Origin: Chitinophaga sp. 180180018-3
GTDB taxonomy: Bacteria > Bacteroidota > Bacteroidia > Chitinophagales > Chitinophagaceae
NCBI RefSeq assembly: GCF_037893185.1
Contig: NZ_CP140772.1
Location: 5,270,001-5,334,000, forward strand
DNA length: 64,000 nucleotides
Direction: 5' to 3'
Below, piece by piece: positions 54,923 to 63,488 of this stretch (position 1 is its first letter; each line of letters begins with the position of its first letter). The position numbers were made by a program, and so were the translations under genes. A model generated the notes under the pieces. It did no database searches. It was not told where the DNA came from and worked only from the letters and a program-made list of their open reading frames with translations.

Positions 54923-55906
54923 CCCCTTATGCATCATCATTGTTTCAATAACAGCAGTTACTTCTGCAAATGGCATTTTTTCGGTAAGATAAGCATGCGG
55001 CCCTGCGGGGTCATCTTCCCAGCTGTTGTTGCCGCCGTCGATAATAATACGGCCACGTTTTATTCCAAAATAAGGCGCAGTGCCACGAATGGCCACCAGC
55101 ACGGCCGACTGGTCCCAGCTCATCCGGCCGTCATGATCTTCGGCCGACATCGGCATGCACCAGGCGAATACATCTTTCACAGGGCTCTGCAGAGATTTGT
55201 TGGCCACCAGGCGTGGACCGGTTTTGATCTGAGCACCAATTTCGTATCCACTGAAGAGGATGGAGCCCGGCCATTCCTTACACACTTTTGCAGAAGCCGT
55301 AGAATCGATAAACACATTATACTCCCGGCCATGCGGAAATGCGCCAGCCATTGAAACCAGCAGCTTCACTTTTTTTGCCACCAGTTCCCTGCCGTTGAGG
55401 CGGGAGATTTTATCGGGTTTGGAATCGAGTAAGGCAGTGAGATTGGTAAAAAAACCAGTAGTGACGATCGTTACGCTCGCATCGGGATGGCTGGCCAGTA
55501 TGCGGCGATACAGCATCACGGCGTCCGGTGCATCGGCAGTGGTTTTCAGCCGGTGTGGATATTTCTTTACGATCATGGCGGGCCAGCCCTGGGTAGCTGT
55601 CTGATCAGGAGCGGTGCTGCTTTTAGGCACGCCGACAGGAAGATTGGGCCTGCCGAAATAAGTATTCAGCACATCAATAGTAGGGCCCACCCATTCGTTT
55701 TTATTGCTGGCCATCACCGCCAGAGGTTTTACTTCTCCCTTATCAGCCAGGCAGTGCAATACCGCCATTGCGCCCACATCATCGTAGTCGGGCCCAATAT
55801 CCGTATCCATAATAAGCAGTACCGGCGTATGTTTCGAGGCATGTTGCGCCTGGGATGCCGGCGTGCAGAAAAAGAAACAGCACAATAACAGCAGGTATTT
55901 CATCAT
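54914..55906 (-). CDS. Exported inosine-uridine-preferring nucleoside hydrolase family protein
   Basis: The 330-residue protein has a Sec signal peptide (MMKYLLLLCCFFFCTPASQAQ) and the family calcium site DTDIGPDYDD (Asp34, 36, 40-43). Further family regions are VTIVTTGFFTNLTALL, the KLLVSMAGAF strand and SAEDHDGRMSWDQSAVLVA with the C-terminal Asp. Nucleoside hydrolases split ribonucleosides into base and ribose. Export suggests periplasmic action. The next genes upstream in the operon encode a GRP-type sugar transporter (44 bp) and ribokinase, so the ribose formed would be taken up and phosphorylated. Confidence 0.92.
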   Translation of the reverse strand: MMKYLLLLCCFFFCTPASQAQHASKHTPVLLIMDTDIGPDYDDVGAMAVLHCLADKGEVKPLAVMASNKNEWVGPTIDVLNTYFGRPNLPVGVPKSSTAPDQTATQGWPAMIVKKYPHRLKTTADAPDAVMLYRRILASHPDASVTIVTTGFFTNLTALLDSKPDKISRLNGRELVAKKVKLLVSMAGAFPHGREYNVFIDSTASAKVCKEWPGSILFSGYEIGAQIKTGPRLVANKSLQSPVKDVFAWCMPMSAEDHDGRMSWDQSAVLVAIRGTAPYFGIKRGRIIIDGGNNSWEDDPAGPHAYLTEKMPFAEVTAVIETMMMHKGKK

Positions 55907-55950
55907 CGTAGAATTATTTATGTTTTGGTGAATAGTATAATATTCGTGTA

Positions 55951-56955
55951 TCAGGCGCCGGCTGCAATCACTAATCCGATACCGGCAATAAACAGCAGAA
56001 ACATACCTGCAATCAGGCGACTGGTGGCGGCATTACTGCCTTTGAACTCTTTCCAGATAAATACGCCCCAAAAGGCTGCCACCAGTGTAGCGCCCTGTCC
56101 CAGGCCATATGAAATAGCCGGACCGGCTTTACCCGCCGCAATGAGATTGAAGAGGTTTCCCAATCCCCAGATACAGCCACCCAGTATGCCCACCAGGTGC
56201 ACGCCGGGTCTGCCCCGGAAGTAGTCGGCATAGCTGATAGGCGCCCCTTCCAGCGGCCGGCGCATCAGGATGGAATTGAACAACACGTTGCTCACTAAGA
56301 TCCCGGCAGCAAATACCACAAAGGCGGTATAAGGCGTCATTTTACCAGCCGCCGGCGACACAAAATTTTCCAGATCCATACCTGCTGCAATGAAAGGATA
56401 GAAAGTAGACATCAATACACCGGCTATAACGGAAACGGCTATCCATTTTCCGGGTTTGCGGTTACTGCCGCTGTTGCTATGACGACGATAAGCGATCGCA
56501 TTCACAATAATAGCGGCCGTTACCAGCGCTACGCCCAGGAACAATAGCACGGGATTGCCTTTGCTGAGCATGATGTAATTGATCAATACCCCGATGATCA
56601 GCGCCAGGCCGATACCGGTAGGAAAAGCTACCGACATACCGGCGCCGGCAATGGCCGCGGTGAGCAGGATATTAGCAAGATTGAACACCACTCCGCCGGT
56701 GAATGCACTGCGGATACTGGCGCCACTGGCCTGCGCCAGATCGGTGGTAAAGGAACGGCCCAGCGCTCCGTTGCTGCCCAGCGTAAAAGCGGCCAACAGA
56801 GAGAACAGGAAAATGCCGATCACATAATCCCAGTAAAACAGCTCAAAGCGCCAGGTTTTTTGTACCAGTTTCTGGGTATTAGCCCAGGATCCCCAGCAGA
56901 GCATGGTGATAAAGCAAAAGAAAATAGCTACGGTATAGTCTTGAACAACGAACAT
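55951..56955 (-). CDS. GRP-family sugar (ribose-type) transporter
   Basis: The 334-residue membrane protein has about ten hydrophobic helices in two internally similar halves, with the motif FCFITMLCWGSWANTQKL at helix 1, SVAFPTGIGLALIIGVL in the middle and LGGCIWGLGNLFNLIAAGKAG near the end. It belongs to the GRP/RbsU-like branch of the DMT superfamily, carriers for glucose or ribose driven by proton symport. It lies 44 bp upstream of the nucleoside hydrolase gene and 31 bp downstream of ribokinase, which supports ribose as the substrate. Confidence 0.88.
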   Translation of the reverse strand: MFVVQDYTVAIFFCFITMLCWGSWANTQKLVQKTWRFELFYWDYVIGIFLFSLLAAFTLGSNGALGRSFTTDLAQASGASIRSAFTGGVVFNLANILLTAAIAGAGMSVAFPTGIGLALIIGVLINYIMLSKGNPVLLFLGVALVTAAIIVNAIAYRRHSNSGSNRKPGKWIAVSVIAGVLMSTFYPFIAAGMDLENFVSPAAGKMTPYTAFVVFAAGILVSNVLFNSILMRRPLEGAPISYADYFRGRPGVHLVGILGGCIWGLGNLFNLIAAGKAGPAISYGLGQGATLVAAFWGVFIWKEFKGSNAATSRLIAGMFLLFIAGIGLVIAAGA

Positions 56956-56986
56956 GAATAACGGGAATTTATCTTTATAAAATCAC

Positions 56987-57919
56987 TTACAGGTTAGTAA
57001 TATCCAGCTTTAACGCTACCAATTCATTGCGGTAAGGGATAGAAGATTGTGCACCCAGGCGGGTAACTGAAATGGCCGCCGCTTCACCCGCAAATTGCAC
57101 CGCATTGGTAATATCCCTGCCTTCGGATAAAGCCACCGCCAACGCGCCGTTGAACACATCTCCCGCCGCGGTTGTATCTACCGTATCCACCTTACGCGCA
57201 CTTACTGTAGTACATGTTCCTTCTTCACAAATCACCGCCCCCAGCGGTCCCATTGTTACTACCACATTTTTTACTCCCATGCCGCATATCTTCATGGCCG
57301 CTGCTTTCGCCGTATCCAGACCCGTTACTTCCATACCAGCAATCATACCAGCTTCGGTTTGGTTAGGCGTAAGTATGTGCGTATTTTTTAGCAAGGCTGC
57401 CGATAATACTGTAGCAGGCGCAGGATTCAGGATTACTTTAACCCCTTTGGAGGCAGCATAAGCAGATACTTGTTCCACTACCTGCATAGGAATTTCCAGC
57501 TGCAGCAACAATATCCCTGCATTACCGATTACTTCACGTGCCTTGTCCACATCGCTGATACTCAGGCTGGCATTGGCGCCAGAGGCTACCACAATACTGT
57601 TCTCTCCGTCTTTATCCACTGTGATCAGCGCAACGCCGCTGGGTAATTCTTCATCCGATATCAGGTAGGTAGTATCTATTCCCTCATGGTTAAATAACTG
57701 GGAAAACTGCTTGCCAAATACATCGTTGCCCAGCTTTGATATAAATACCACTTCGCCTCCAAGCCGGGCTACTGCCACGGCCTGGTTGGCACCTTTGCCA
57801 CCGGGGTTCATTAAAAAAGATCCTGATAAAACTGTTTCTCCCGGCACCGGGATATGATCGGTTTTTACCATCATATCCATATTAGAACTACCTACAACTA
57901 TTATTTTCCTGGAATTCAT
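56987..57919 (-). CDS. rbsK: Ribokinase
   Basis: The 310-residue cytosolic PfkB-family kinase has the N-terminal signature VVGSSNMDMMVKTDHIPVPGE, the ribose loop NPGGKGANQAVAVARLGG, ADP-site residues and the C-terminal DTTAAGDVFNGALAVAL with catalytic Asp254. It makes ribose 5-phosphate from ribose and ATP. The anion-hole GAGD reads AAGD, a conservative variation. It is the first gene of the salvage operon, with repeats at 57951-57985 about 35-65 bp upstream as probable operator. Confidence 0.95.
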   Translation of the reverse strand: MNSRKIIVVGSSNMDMMVKTDHIPVPGETVLSGSFLMNPGGKGANQAVAVARLGGEVVFISKLGNDVFGKQFSQLFNHEGIDTTYLISDEELPSGVALITVDKDGENSIVVASGANASLSISDVDKAREVIGNAGILLLQLEIPMQVVEQVSAYAASKGVKVILNPAPATVLSAALLKNTHILTPNQTEAGMIAGMEVTGLDTAKAAAMKICGMGVKNVVVTMGPLGAVICEEGTCTTVSARKVDTVDTTAAGDVFNGALAVALSEGRDITNAVQFAGEAAAISVTRLGAQSSIPYRNELVALKLDITNL

Positions 57920-57950
57920 AAAGTACTGCGTTAGAAAAATTCGATTGGTT

Positions 57951-57985
57951 ATTTAGCCAAAACTATCCATCCATTTAGCTAAAAC
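57951..57985 (-). promoter_or_regulatory. Paired repeats ATTTAGCCAAAAC / ATTTAGCTAAAAC before rbsK
   Basis: Two near-identical 13-mers start at 57951 and 57973, exactly 22 bp apart. The second contains the perfect palindrome TTTAGCTAAA, the first TTTAGCCAAA, as expected for a LacI-type operator pair. The sites lie 32-66 bp upstream of the rbsK start and may regulate the salvage operon, and perhaps also the divergent gene at 58122. No LacI gene is in the window. Confidence 0.5.
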
Positions 57986-58121
57986 AAAACCTAATATTTT
58001 ATAAATTGGGAATTACAGGAAGATATAAATAAGCATATTTATATCATAAATAATTGATTATTAATAGTTTATTATTTTAATTTTATGTCTTTCTTATTAT
58101 TAATAAAGTAGTATTCCCGTT

Positions 58122-59597
58122 ATGACCCAAAACACCGCTATTCACCTGATAAAATCATTATCGGGTGCTGAAAAAAGATTCTTCAAGCTATATGCAAAGC
58201 GGCAGTCGGTAGACCGGTGTTACCTGGATCTGTTTGCACTTATCGACAAAACTGTTCATCCGGAGCCGCAGGCAATTTTCGAGGCCTTTCAAAAGAAGCA
58301 TCCATCGGTTTCGGTGCACAATACGGCGCGGTACCTGGTAAAGGTGCTGACCGATTGCCTGGTACAGCTGAAAACCGAGAAGGATCCTTTCTTTCAACAA
58401 CTGCACGGCATCATGCAGGTACAGGTATTACAGGAAAGATCCCTTCCCGGCGAAGCTGCACGGCAGCTGGGCAGGATACGCGATAAGGCCCAACGTCTGC
58501 AGCAGCAGGTGATCGAGTACCTCACCTGGCGCTATGACCTGAACTTTGCGGCCGACGGCAATTTCGGAGGCATACATGATCAGCAGCTGGTGGATATGCA
58601 GATGAAAGCCCGCAACGTACTTAAATCCATCAATCATATACAGGATCATCATTCGCTGTTCGAACTGCTGAAGTACCGCCTCGTCAATGCCGGCAGGATC
58701 TCATCGGAAGAAAATAAAAAACAGCTGAACGATCTTATGCTGAGTGAAATGGGACTGGTGGCTGGCAGATCGGGCAAAAGCTTTGCAGCACATAAGCTGC
58801 ACCTGTTGTTCCAGTCGTTTTTCTTCACCGATATTGGCGATTACCATTCCGCCCTTAAAACCTTTGCGTCCCTGAATCAGCTGTTCGAGCGGCACCTGGA
58901 GCTGCTGGAACATCCGCCGGTGGATTATCTTTCTACCCTAAACGGCATACTGGATAATTTGCATATGCTGGAACAATACGGCCAGATGGCGTTTTACATG
59001 GATAAGGCCCTGCAGCTGGACCAACCTGCCTATCCCGGATATTTCCGGTACCGGGTGAGGAAAACCGTGGCAGTATACCAGCTGGTGAGCCTCATTACCC
59101 GGCAGCAATACCAGGAGGCCACGGCGCTTGTGGGCACTGAGCTGCTGGAAGCTTATAACATGGTAGACGAAGAAAAACAGTGGGAGCTGTACTTCTACTA
59201 TAGCCTGGCCTGGTTCCGGATGGGGAACTGGAAAAAGGCTCACCAACAGATCACTGCCGTTACTCAACGCCAACAACCACATCCCCGGTGGCTGGTATGT
59301 AAAGCGATCCGTTTGCTGAATATCATCGTGCATTATGAAAAAGGAGATGCAGATTATATTGAGTATGAATTAAGATCCTATAAGCGCTTCTTTGGCAAAG
59401 AGCAGCAACTGAAATCAGAAAGCCTGTTGTTTCGTTTCATGAAGCTGTGCCCGGCTCCCGGTCGCACGAGAATGCCGGAGGCACGGCTCAGGAGCATGAC
59501 GCAGGCACTGCAAGGCTTGCAGAAAGATCAGTATGAAAGACAATTGTTAAAGTATTTTGATATAACCACATGGATAGCGCAAAAGCTCGGTAGGTAA
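58122..59597 (+). CDS. All-helical (TPR-like) protein of unknown function, copy 2
   Basis: The 491-residue protein is the paralogue of the 53371-54882 product: LSGAEKRFFKLYAKRQ at the N-terminus, helical repeats through the middle (LLFQSFFFTDIGDYHSALKTF, YFYYSLAWFRMGNWKKAHQQI), a conserved YIEYELRSYKRF segment (YIRYETRAFRRH in copy 1) and KDQYERQLLKYFDITTWIAQKL at the end. No signal peptide, membrane helix or catalytic motif is seen. It is divergent from rbsK with a 200-bp AT-rich gap. The paired placement around the ribose operon suggests a linked function, not yet known. Confidence 0.8.
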   Translation: MTQNTAIHLIKSLSGAEKRFFKLYAKRQSVDRCYLDLFALIDKTVHPEPQAIFEAFQKKHPSVSVHNTARYLVKVLTDCLVQLKTEKDPFFQQLHGIMQVQVLQERSLPGEAARQLGRIRDKAQRLQQQVIEYLTWRYDLNFAADGNFGGIHDQQLVDMQMKARNVLKSINHIQDHHSLFELLKYRLVNAGRISSEENKKQLNDLMLSEMGLVAGRSGKSFAAHKLHLLFQSFFFTDIGDYHSALKTFASLNQLFERHLELLEHPPVDYLSTLNGILDNLHMLEQYGQMAFYMDKALQLDQPAYPGYFRYRVRKTVAVYQLVSLITRQQYQEATALVGTELLEAYNMVDEEKQWELYFYYSLAWFRMGNWKKAHQQITAVTQRQQPHPRWLVCKAIRLLNIIVHYEKGDADYIEYELRSYKRFFGKEQQLKSESLLFRFMKLCPAPGRTRMPEARLRSMTQALQGLQKDQYERQLLKYFDITTWIAQKLGR

Positions 59598-59766
59598 CAA
59601 GGTCTTTAATTTTTCAGCCAGATTAATTAATTTTTATTATATTCATTTTGACAAGGTTAGGTATACTACACAATTAAAAATTAACCAACCTTTTTCGAGA
59701 GTGATATTTATTTCCGGAACATCATCCTCTTATCCTTACCTGGAGATACACAATTAACCGATTGGC

Positions 59767-61836
59767 ATGAATACTGGCTTATTGACAAACCTCAGTACAT
59801 TCCGCTTGTTGACAGGTGTGCTATTGTTATTACTACTGCTGGCCGGGTGCGAAACACATTCGGGGTACCCGCCTGATCATTCGGAATATTTTGATCAGTT
59901 CTTTCAGCGTACTGATAGTTTAGAGGCCAGCCAGGCTTTGCATCAACTGGATTCCACCTTTGCAGTTTTCCCCAATCCTGGTCCGATGGATCTGGCCCGT
60001 AAATATGCGTATAAAATGAATCATTACTGGTCGCGCAAAAGGGACAAGAAGATGGCAAGACTATATGCAGATAGTATCTTCTATGTGCTTAAAGGTAAAA
60101 CTGACCGGCCGGATTATGGCCGGGAATATGGCGAGGCATTGCTGACGACAGGAGATATTATGAGGGATGAGGGCAAGTTCAGCGATGCTTTTGCACGCTA
60201 TTATGAAGGGCGGGCACTTATACAAAAAAGCGGTGATACCTGTAGTTTCAATTCCTATGATGGCAGGCTGGCAATGACTTATTATCTGCAAAAACGCTAC
60301 CGGGAAGCAATTCCGTATTTCGAAGAAGCCTTCAATGCACTTAGCTATTGCAAAAATGACCCTTATTATGGGTTCCGTATTCAGCAGGGCGAGCTCGATA
60401 ACATAGGGCTGTGCTACTATAATCTGAATATGAACGATAGCGCGCGTTTTTACTACGACAGTGCGCTTCATTACATTCAACTCAACGAAAAGCCGTTTCA
60501 TGATAAAGATCGGCACGTACAATTTATCGCAGAAGCCAGGGCTGTGATATTCGGTAACCTGGGCAGCATCTTCCTGCTGCAGGGAGATACCGTGAATGCG
60601 GAAAATAATTTCCAGGATAACCTGCGAATCACCATGAGCGGGGATCATGATAAGAGGAACGCGCAACAAACCGTTGCGAAGCTGATTCAACTAAAACTTT
60701 ACCAGTCGAAATACGACGAAGCCCGTACCTGGCTGCGAACACTGCGTGGCATGCTTGACACACTGCCCTATGATTCTTCAGAACTCAACTGGCGGCAACT
60801 GCAATCAAAATACTATGCTGTTACCGGCAAACCGGATACTGCATTGGCGTTTCTGCAAAGTTTCGTAGCGCTGAAAGACTCTCTCACCGCTGTCAACAGC
60901 CCGCTGAATGACCTCGACATACAACGTGAATTTGGTTATATCTCGAAGGAGTATGAGTTGGAATTGCTAAGGAAACAAAATGAGATCAAATCTATCTACC
61001 TGGTGGTATCTGTACTATTATTCGCCATGGCAGCCATTATTGCCTTCCAGATCTGGCAATACTCTAAACGGTCTAAAAAGCATCTGACCGCACTGGAACA
61101 GCTTAACAAACAAGTCACCGATCAGAATGCGCAGATGAGCCGGAGCCTGAATGCACTGGAACAAAGCCAGCTCGATAACTCACGCATGATGAAAATTGTA
61201 GCGCACGACCTGCGTAACCCGGTTGGCGCCATGGCCGGGCTTACAGAAATATTATCACTTGACCTGGACAATACTTCCGACGGCACCCAGGAAACGCTAC
61301 AGCTGATGCGGGAATCCGGCGAACGTGCCCTTAGCCTGATCAATGAACTGCTGTACCTGAACGTTACCACAGAAATGCAGCGCGAACCCGTTGAAATGGA
61401 TGTAGTATTGCGATACTGTGTTAACCTGTTATTACCTAAAGCAAAAGAAAAAGGCATTACCATACAACTTTATACCATCCCCGTTACATTCTTTGGTAAC
61501 CGGGAAAAGATCTGGCGGGTATTCAGCAATCTTATTACCAATGCCATCAAATTCAGTCGCCGTGGCTCCGTCATTGATGTACGGATGCAGCCGGAAGAAA
61601 ATGATATGGTAAAGATTTCCGTTAAAGATGAAGGCATTGGTATCCCTCCGGATATCCGTGAAAAAATATTCAACCTCTCCCCCGACTCCAGCCGGAAAGG
61701 CACTATGGGAGAAGAATCCTTTGGCCTTGGCCTGGCCATTTCCAAGCAGATTGTAATGGCGCATAGCGGAAGAATCTGGTTTGAGAGTGAAGAAGGAAAA
61801 GGATCGGTGTTCTATGTGGAACTGAAAAGGGGATGA
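59767..61836 (+). CDS. TPR-sensor histidine kinase
   Basis: The 689-residue protein has an N-terminal hydrophobic segment ending in a lipobox-like LLLLAGC (Cys28), then ~370 residues of TPR-type helices in the periplasm (FARYYEGRALIQKSGD, LGSIFLLQGDTVNAENNF). A transmembrane helix follows at ~409-431, then a coiled coil, HisKA with His480 in IVAHDLRNPVG and HATPase_c (NLITNAIKFS, DEGIGIPPDIREKIFN, FGLGLAISK). There is no receiver or DNA-binding domain and no response regulator adjacent, so it is an orphan in this window. A lipid-modified N-terminus would be odd for a kinase; the segment may instead be an uncleaved anchor. It is 170 bp downstream of the helical-protein gene. Confidence 0.92.
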   Translation: MNTGLLTNLSTFRLLTGVLLLLLLLAGCETHSGYPPDHSEYFDQFFQRTDSLEASQALHQLDSTFAVFPNPGPMDLARKYAYKMNHYWSRKRDKKMARLYADSIFYVLKGKTDRPDYGREYGEALLTTGDIMRDEGKFSDAFARYYEGRALIQKSGDTCSFNSYDGRLAMTYYLQKRYREAIPYFEEAFNALSYCKNDPYYGFRIQQGELDNIGLCYYNLNMNDSARFYYDSALHYIQLNEKPFHDKDRHVQFIAEARAVIFGNLGSIFLLQGDTVNAENNFQDNLRITMSGDHDKRNAQQTVAKLIQLKLYQSKYDEARTWLRTLRGMLDTLPYDSSELNWRQLQSKYYAVTGKPDTALAFLQSFVALKDSLTAVNSPLNDLDIQREFGYISKEYELELLRKQNEIKSIYLVVSVLLFAMAAIIAFQIWQYSKRSKKHLTALEQLNKQVTDQNAQMSRSLNALEQSQLDNSRMMKIVAHDLRNPVGAMAGLTEILSLDLDNTSDGTQETLQLMRESGERALSLINELLYLNVTTEMQREPVEMDVVLRYCVNLLLPKAKEKGITIQLYTIPVTFFGNREKIWRVFSNLITNAIKFSRRGSVIDVRMQPEENDMVKISVKDEGIGIPPDIREKIFNLSPDSSRKGTMGEESFGLGLAISKQIVMAHSGRIWFESEEGKGSVFYVELKRG

Positions 61837-61860
61837 GGGGAAATGAGAATTACGAATTAA

Positions 61861-61948
61861 GAATTACGAATTACGGATCAGAGCGAAGAGTTAAGCGGAT
61901 ATTGTTACTATCGCTTAGTTCTTCGCTCTGATCCGTAATTCGTAATTC
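61861..61948. repeat. Long palindrome, 37-bp arms
   Basis: Left arm 61861-61897 and right arm 61912-61948 are reverse complements with only two mismatches, around a 14-nt loop. Direct copies of GAATTACGAATTA precede it at 61847. The core AGAGCGAAGA...CTTAGTTCTTCGCTCT is shared with the palindrome at 2031-2091, and the ends with the one at 16527-16628. Lying after the kinase stop and before tetR, it may terminate the former and belongs to a dispersed family. Confidence 0.8.
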
Positions 61949-61966
61949 CTATTTTCTTCTTATCTT

Positions 61967-61979
61967 CGAACACTGTTCG
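61967..61979 (+). promoter_or_regulatory. Likely TetR operator CGAACA-C-TGTTCG
   Basis: A perfect 6-1-6 palindrome lies 16 bp before the tetR start codon and overlaps TATCTTCG, a one-mismatch version of the -7 consensus. Autorepression by the TetR protein is the simplest reading. Confidence 0.55.
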
Positions 61980-61995
61980 TAAAATTAAACACTAC

Positions 61996-62595
61996 ATGGG
62001 GAGCAAAGAAAGAATGGCCCGGGAGAAAGAGGAACTGAGGAAGAAGATCCTGGATGCTTCACTCGAAATTATTATTGCCGAAGGCTGCGAAGCGCTGAGC
62101 ATGCGCAAAATAGCGGACCGGATAGAATATGCTGCGCCTACCCTTTATGAATACTTTAAGAATAAGGACCAGATCATGACCGAGCTAACGGGAAGAGGTT
62201 ATACGATACTGTCCGACGAAATCCGGAAGGCGCTGGAGAAAAAGGGGGATGCGGAAACGAGGCTCCGGGCAATGTGGACGGCCTATTGGCGTTTCGGCTT
62301 CAAACATACAGAGCTCTACCGGCTGATGTACGGTGTTAAGGTAAGCTGCCCCAAACCCAAAGGAACGGTAGCCAACATCGACCGGCCACAGGAAATGTTT
62401 ACCCGGGTAATCGGCGAACTCCTGCCGGATAGCCAGCCTGTGAAGGGAGAAGCGGAAAGATGGTATTATGCTTTATGGTCGCTCGTACACGGACTAATTG
62501 CCATCAATCTCACCAATGTGGAACTCGCAGATAAAATGAACAGGCAGATACTGGAAGATGCAATGGGAGGATTGATAAGGAGCATCCGGCATTAG
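61996..62595 (+). CDS. TetR-family transcriptional regulator
   Basis: The 199-residue protein has a TetR N-terminal helix-turn-helix (KEELRKKILDASLEIIIAEG, ALSMRKIADRIEYAAPTLYEYFKNKDQIM) and a C-terminal ligand/dimer domain of TetR_C_33 or WHG type (AMWTAYWRFGFKHTELYRLMYG). An operator-like palindrome lies in its own promoter. No efflux pump or enzyme is co-directional behind it; the flanking genes are a kinase and a convergent lipoprotein gene, so its target may lie elsewhere. The ligand is unknown. Confidence 0.92.
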   Translation: MGSKERMAREKEELRKKILDASLEIIIAEGCEALSMRKIADRIEYAAPTLYEYFKNKDQIMTELTGRGYTILSDEIRKALEKKGDAETRLRAMWTAYWRFGFKHTELYRLMYGVKVSCPKPKGTVANIDRPQEMFTRVIGELLPDSQPVKGEAERWYYALWSLVHGLIAINLTNVELADKMNRQILEDAMGGLIRSIRH

Positions 62596-62712
62596 TGGAT
62601 GAGCAAATGAAACGTGATTCCTTTCATCCTGCTGGTTTAATTTATACGCCACTTTAAGCGTGGGCGCAGTCCACCGTTTCAAAGAGAACCAGCTGCTGGC
62701 AGCAGTTAACTA

Positions 62713-63381
62713 TTAATCAAGCAGATGTTTCATGTATTCTTCGGAATTACATCCTCCCAGGTCCAGCATGCCGTTCATGGCATCCCAGTAGCAGGTTTTG
62801 GATATTCCTGTGGTGTTCAGCAGAATCAGAAAATGATAATCGGGCGCCAGCAGTATCAGTTTGTTTTCTTTATCCAGCTTCCAGTATAAGCCATTGGTGG
62901 TGTTCGGATTTTTTATTCCCTGGCCGTAAAGCCCTGTCAGCGTATTCCTGATCACCGGCAATTGCGCATCCGTCATTTCTATCAGGCATCCATTGATGGT
63001 TCCGTCGGCCTGCTCCTTTTTGAGCATTGCAGAAAGTTCGTCTGCGTTACTTACCCGTTCCATTTCCATATGACCGCCACCGCCACGCATCGATGCCTGG
63101 ATTTTTTTCCGGTAGGCCGGGGATGTTAATTTGAAAATGACAGTAGCACTATCCAGCGGAATGTTGTTGAAACTATAGCTGTCGGTAACTGCATTGGTCA
63201 GTATCATGGCATCCGGCACTTCAACGGTCGACATGCCTACAGTAATGCCCTTGCTTTTCCATCTTACCAGGTCTTTCACCTGTTCATTCAAATGCAGTGT
63301 GGACAGGTCGATACGGGATTCTGGTTTGCAGCTGCCCAGTAATATGGCTGAAAGCAGCGTGATAGCGATCCTTCTGTGCAT
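62713..63381 (-). CDS. Lipoprotein of unknown function
   Basis: The 222-residue protein has a lipobox with Cys18 (AILLGSCKPESRIDLSTL). The mature part looks alpha/beta, with a glycine patch (SMRGGGGHMEM) and several beta strands (KLILLAPDYHFLILL), plus a C-terminal GGCNSEEYMKHL. Two or three Cys may form disulphides. I do not recognise a family. Its upstream neighbour (63489-64000) is on the same strand about 100 bp away, and its 3' end faces tetR. Confidence 0.65.
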   Translation of the reverse strand: MHRRIAITLLSAILLGSCKPESRIDLSTLHLNEQVKDLVRWKSKGITVGMSTVEVPDAMILTNAVTDSYSFNNIPLDSATVIFKLTSPAYRKKIQASMRGGGGHMEMERVSNADELSAMLKKEQADGTINGCLIEMTDAQLPVIRNTLTGLYGQGIKNPNTTNGLYWKLDKENKLILLAPDYHFLILLNTTGISKTCYWDAMNGMLDLGGCNSEEYMKHLLD

Positions 63382-63488
63382 AGTTCTTTACAGGTTGTTA
63401 TTTTGATCAGCCGATTGATTTGGTTGAATACAATGATCATAAATTTATCATTATTTTCTCTGATAAATTCATTCGTCTGAACATATTG

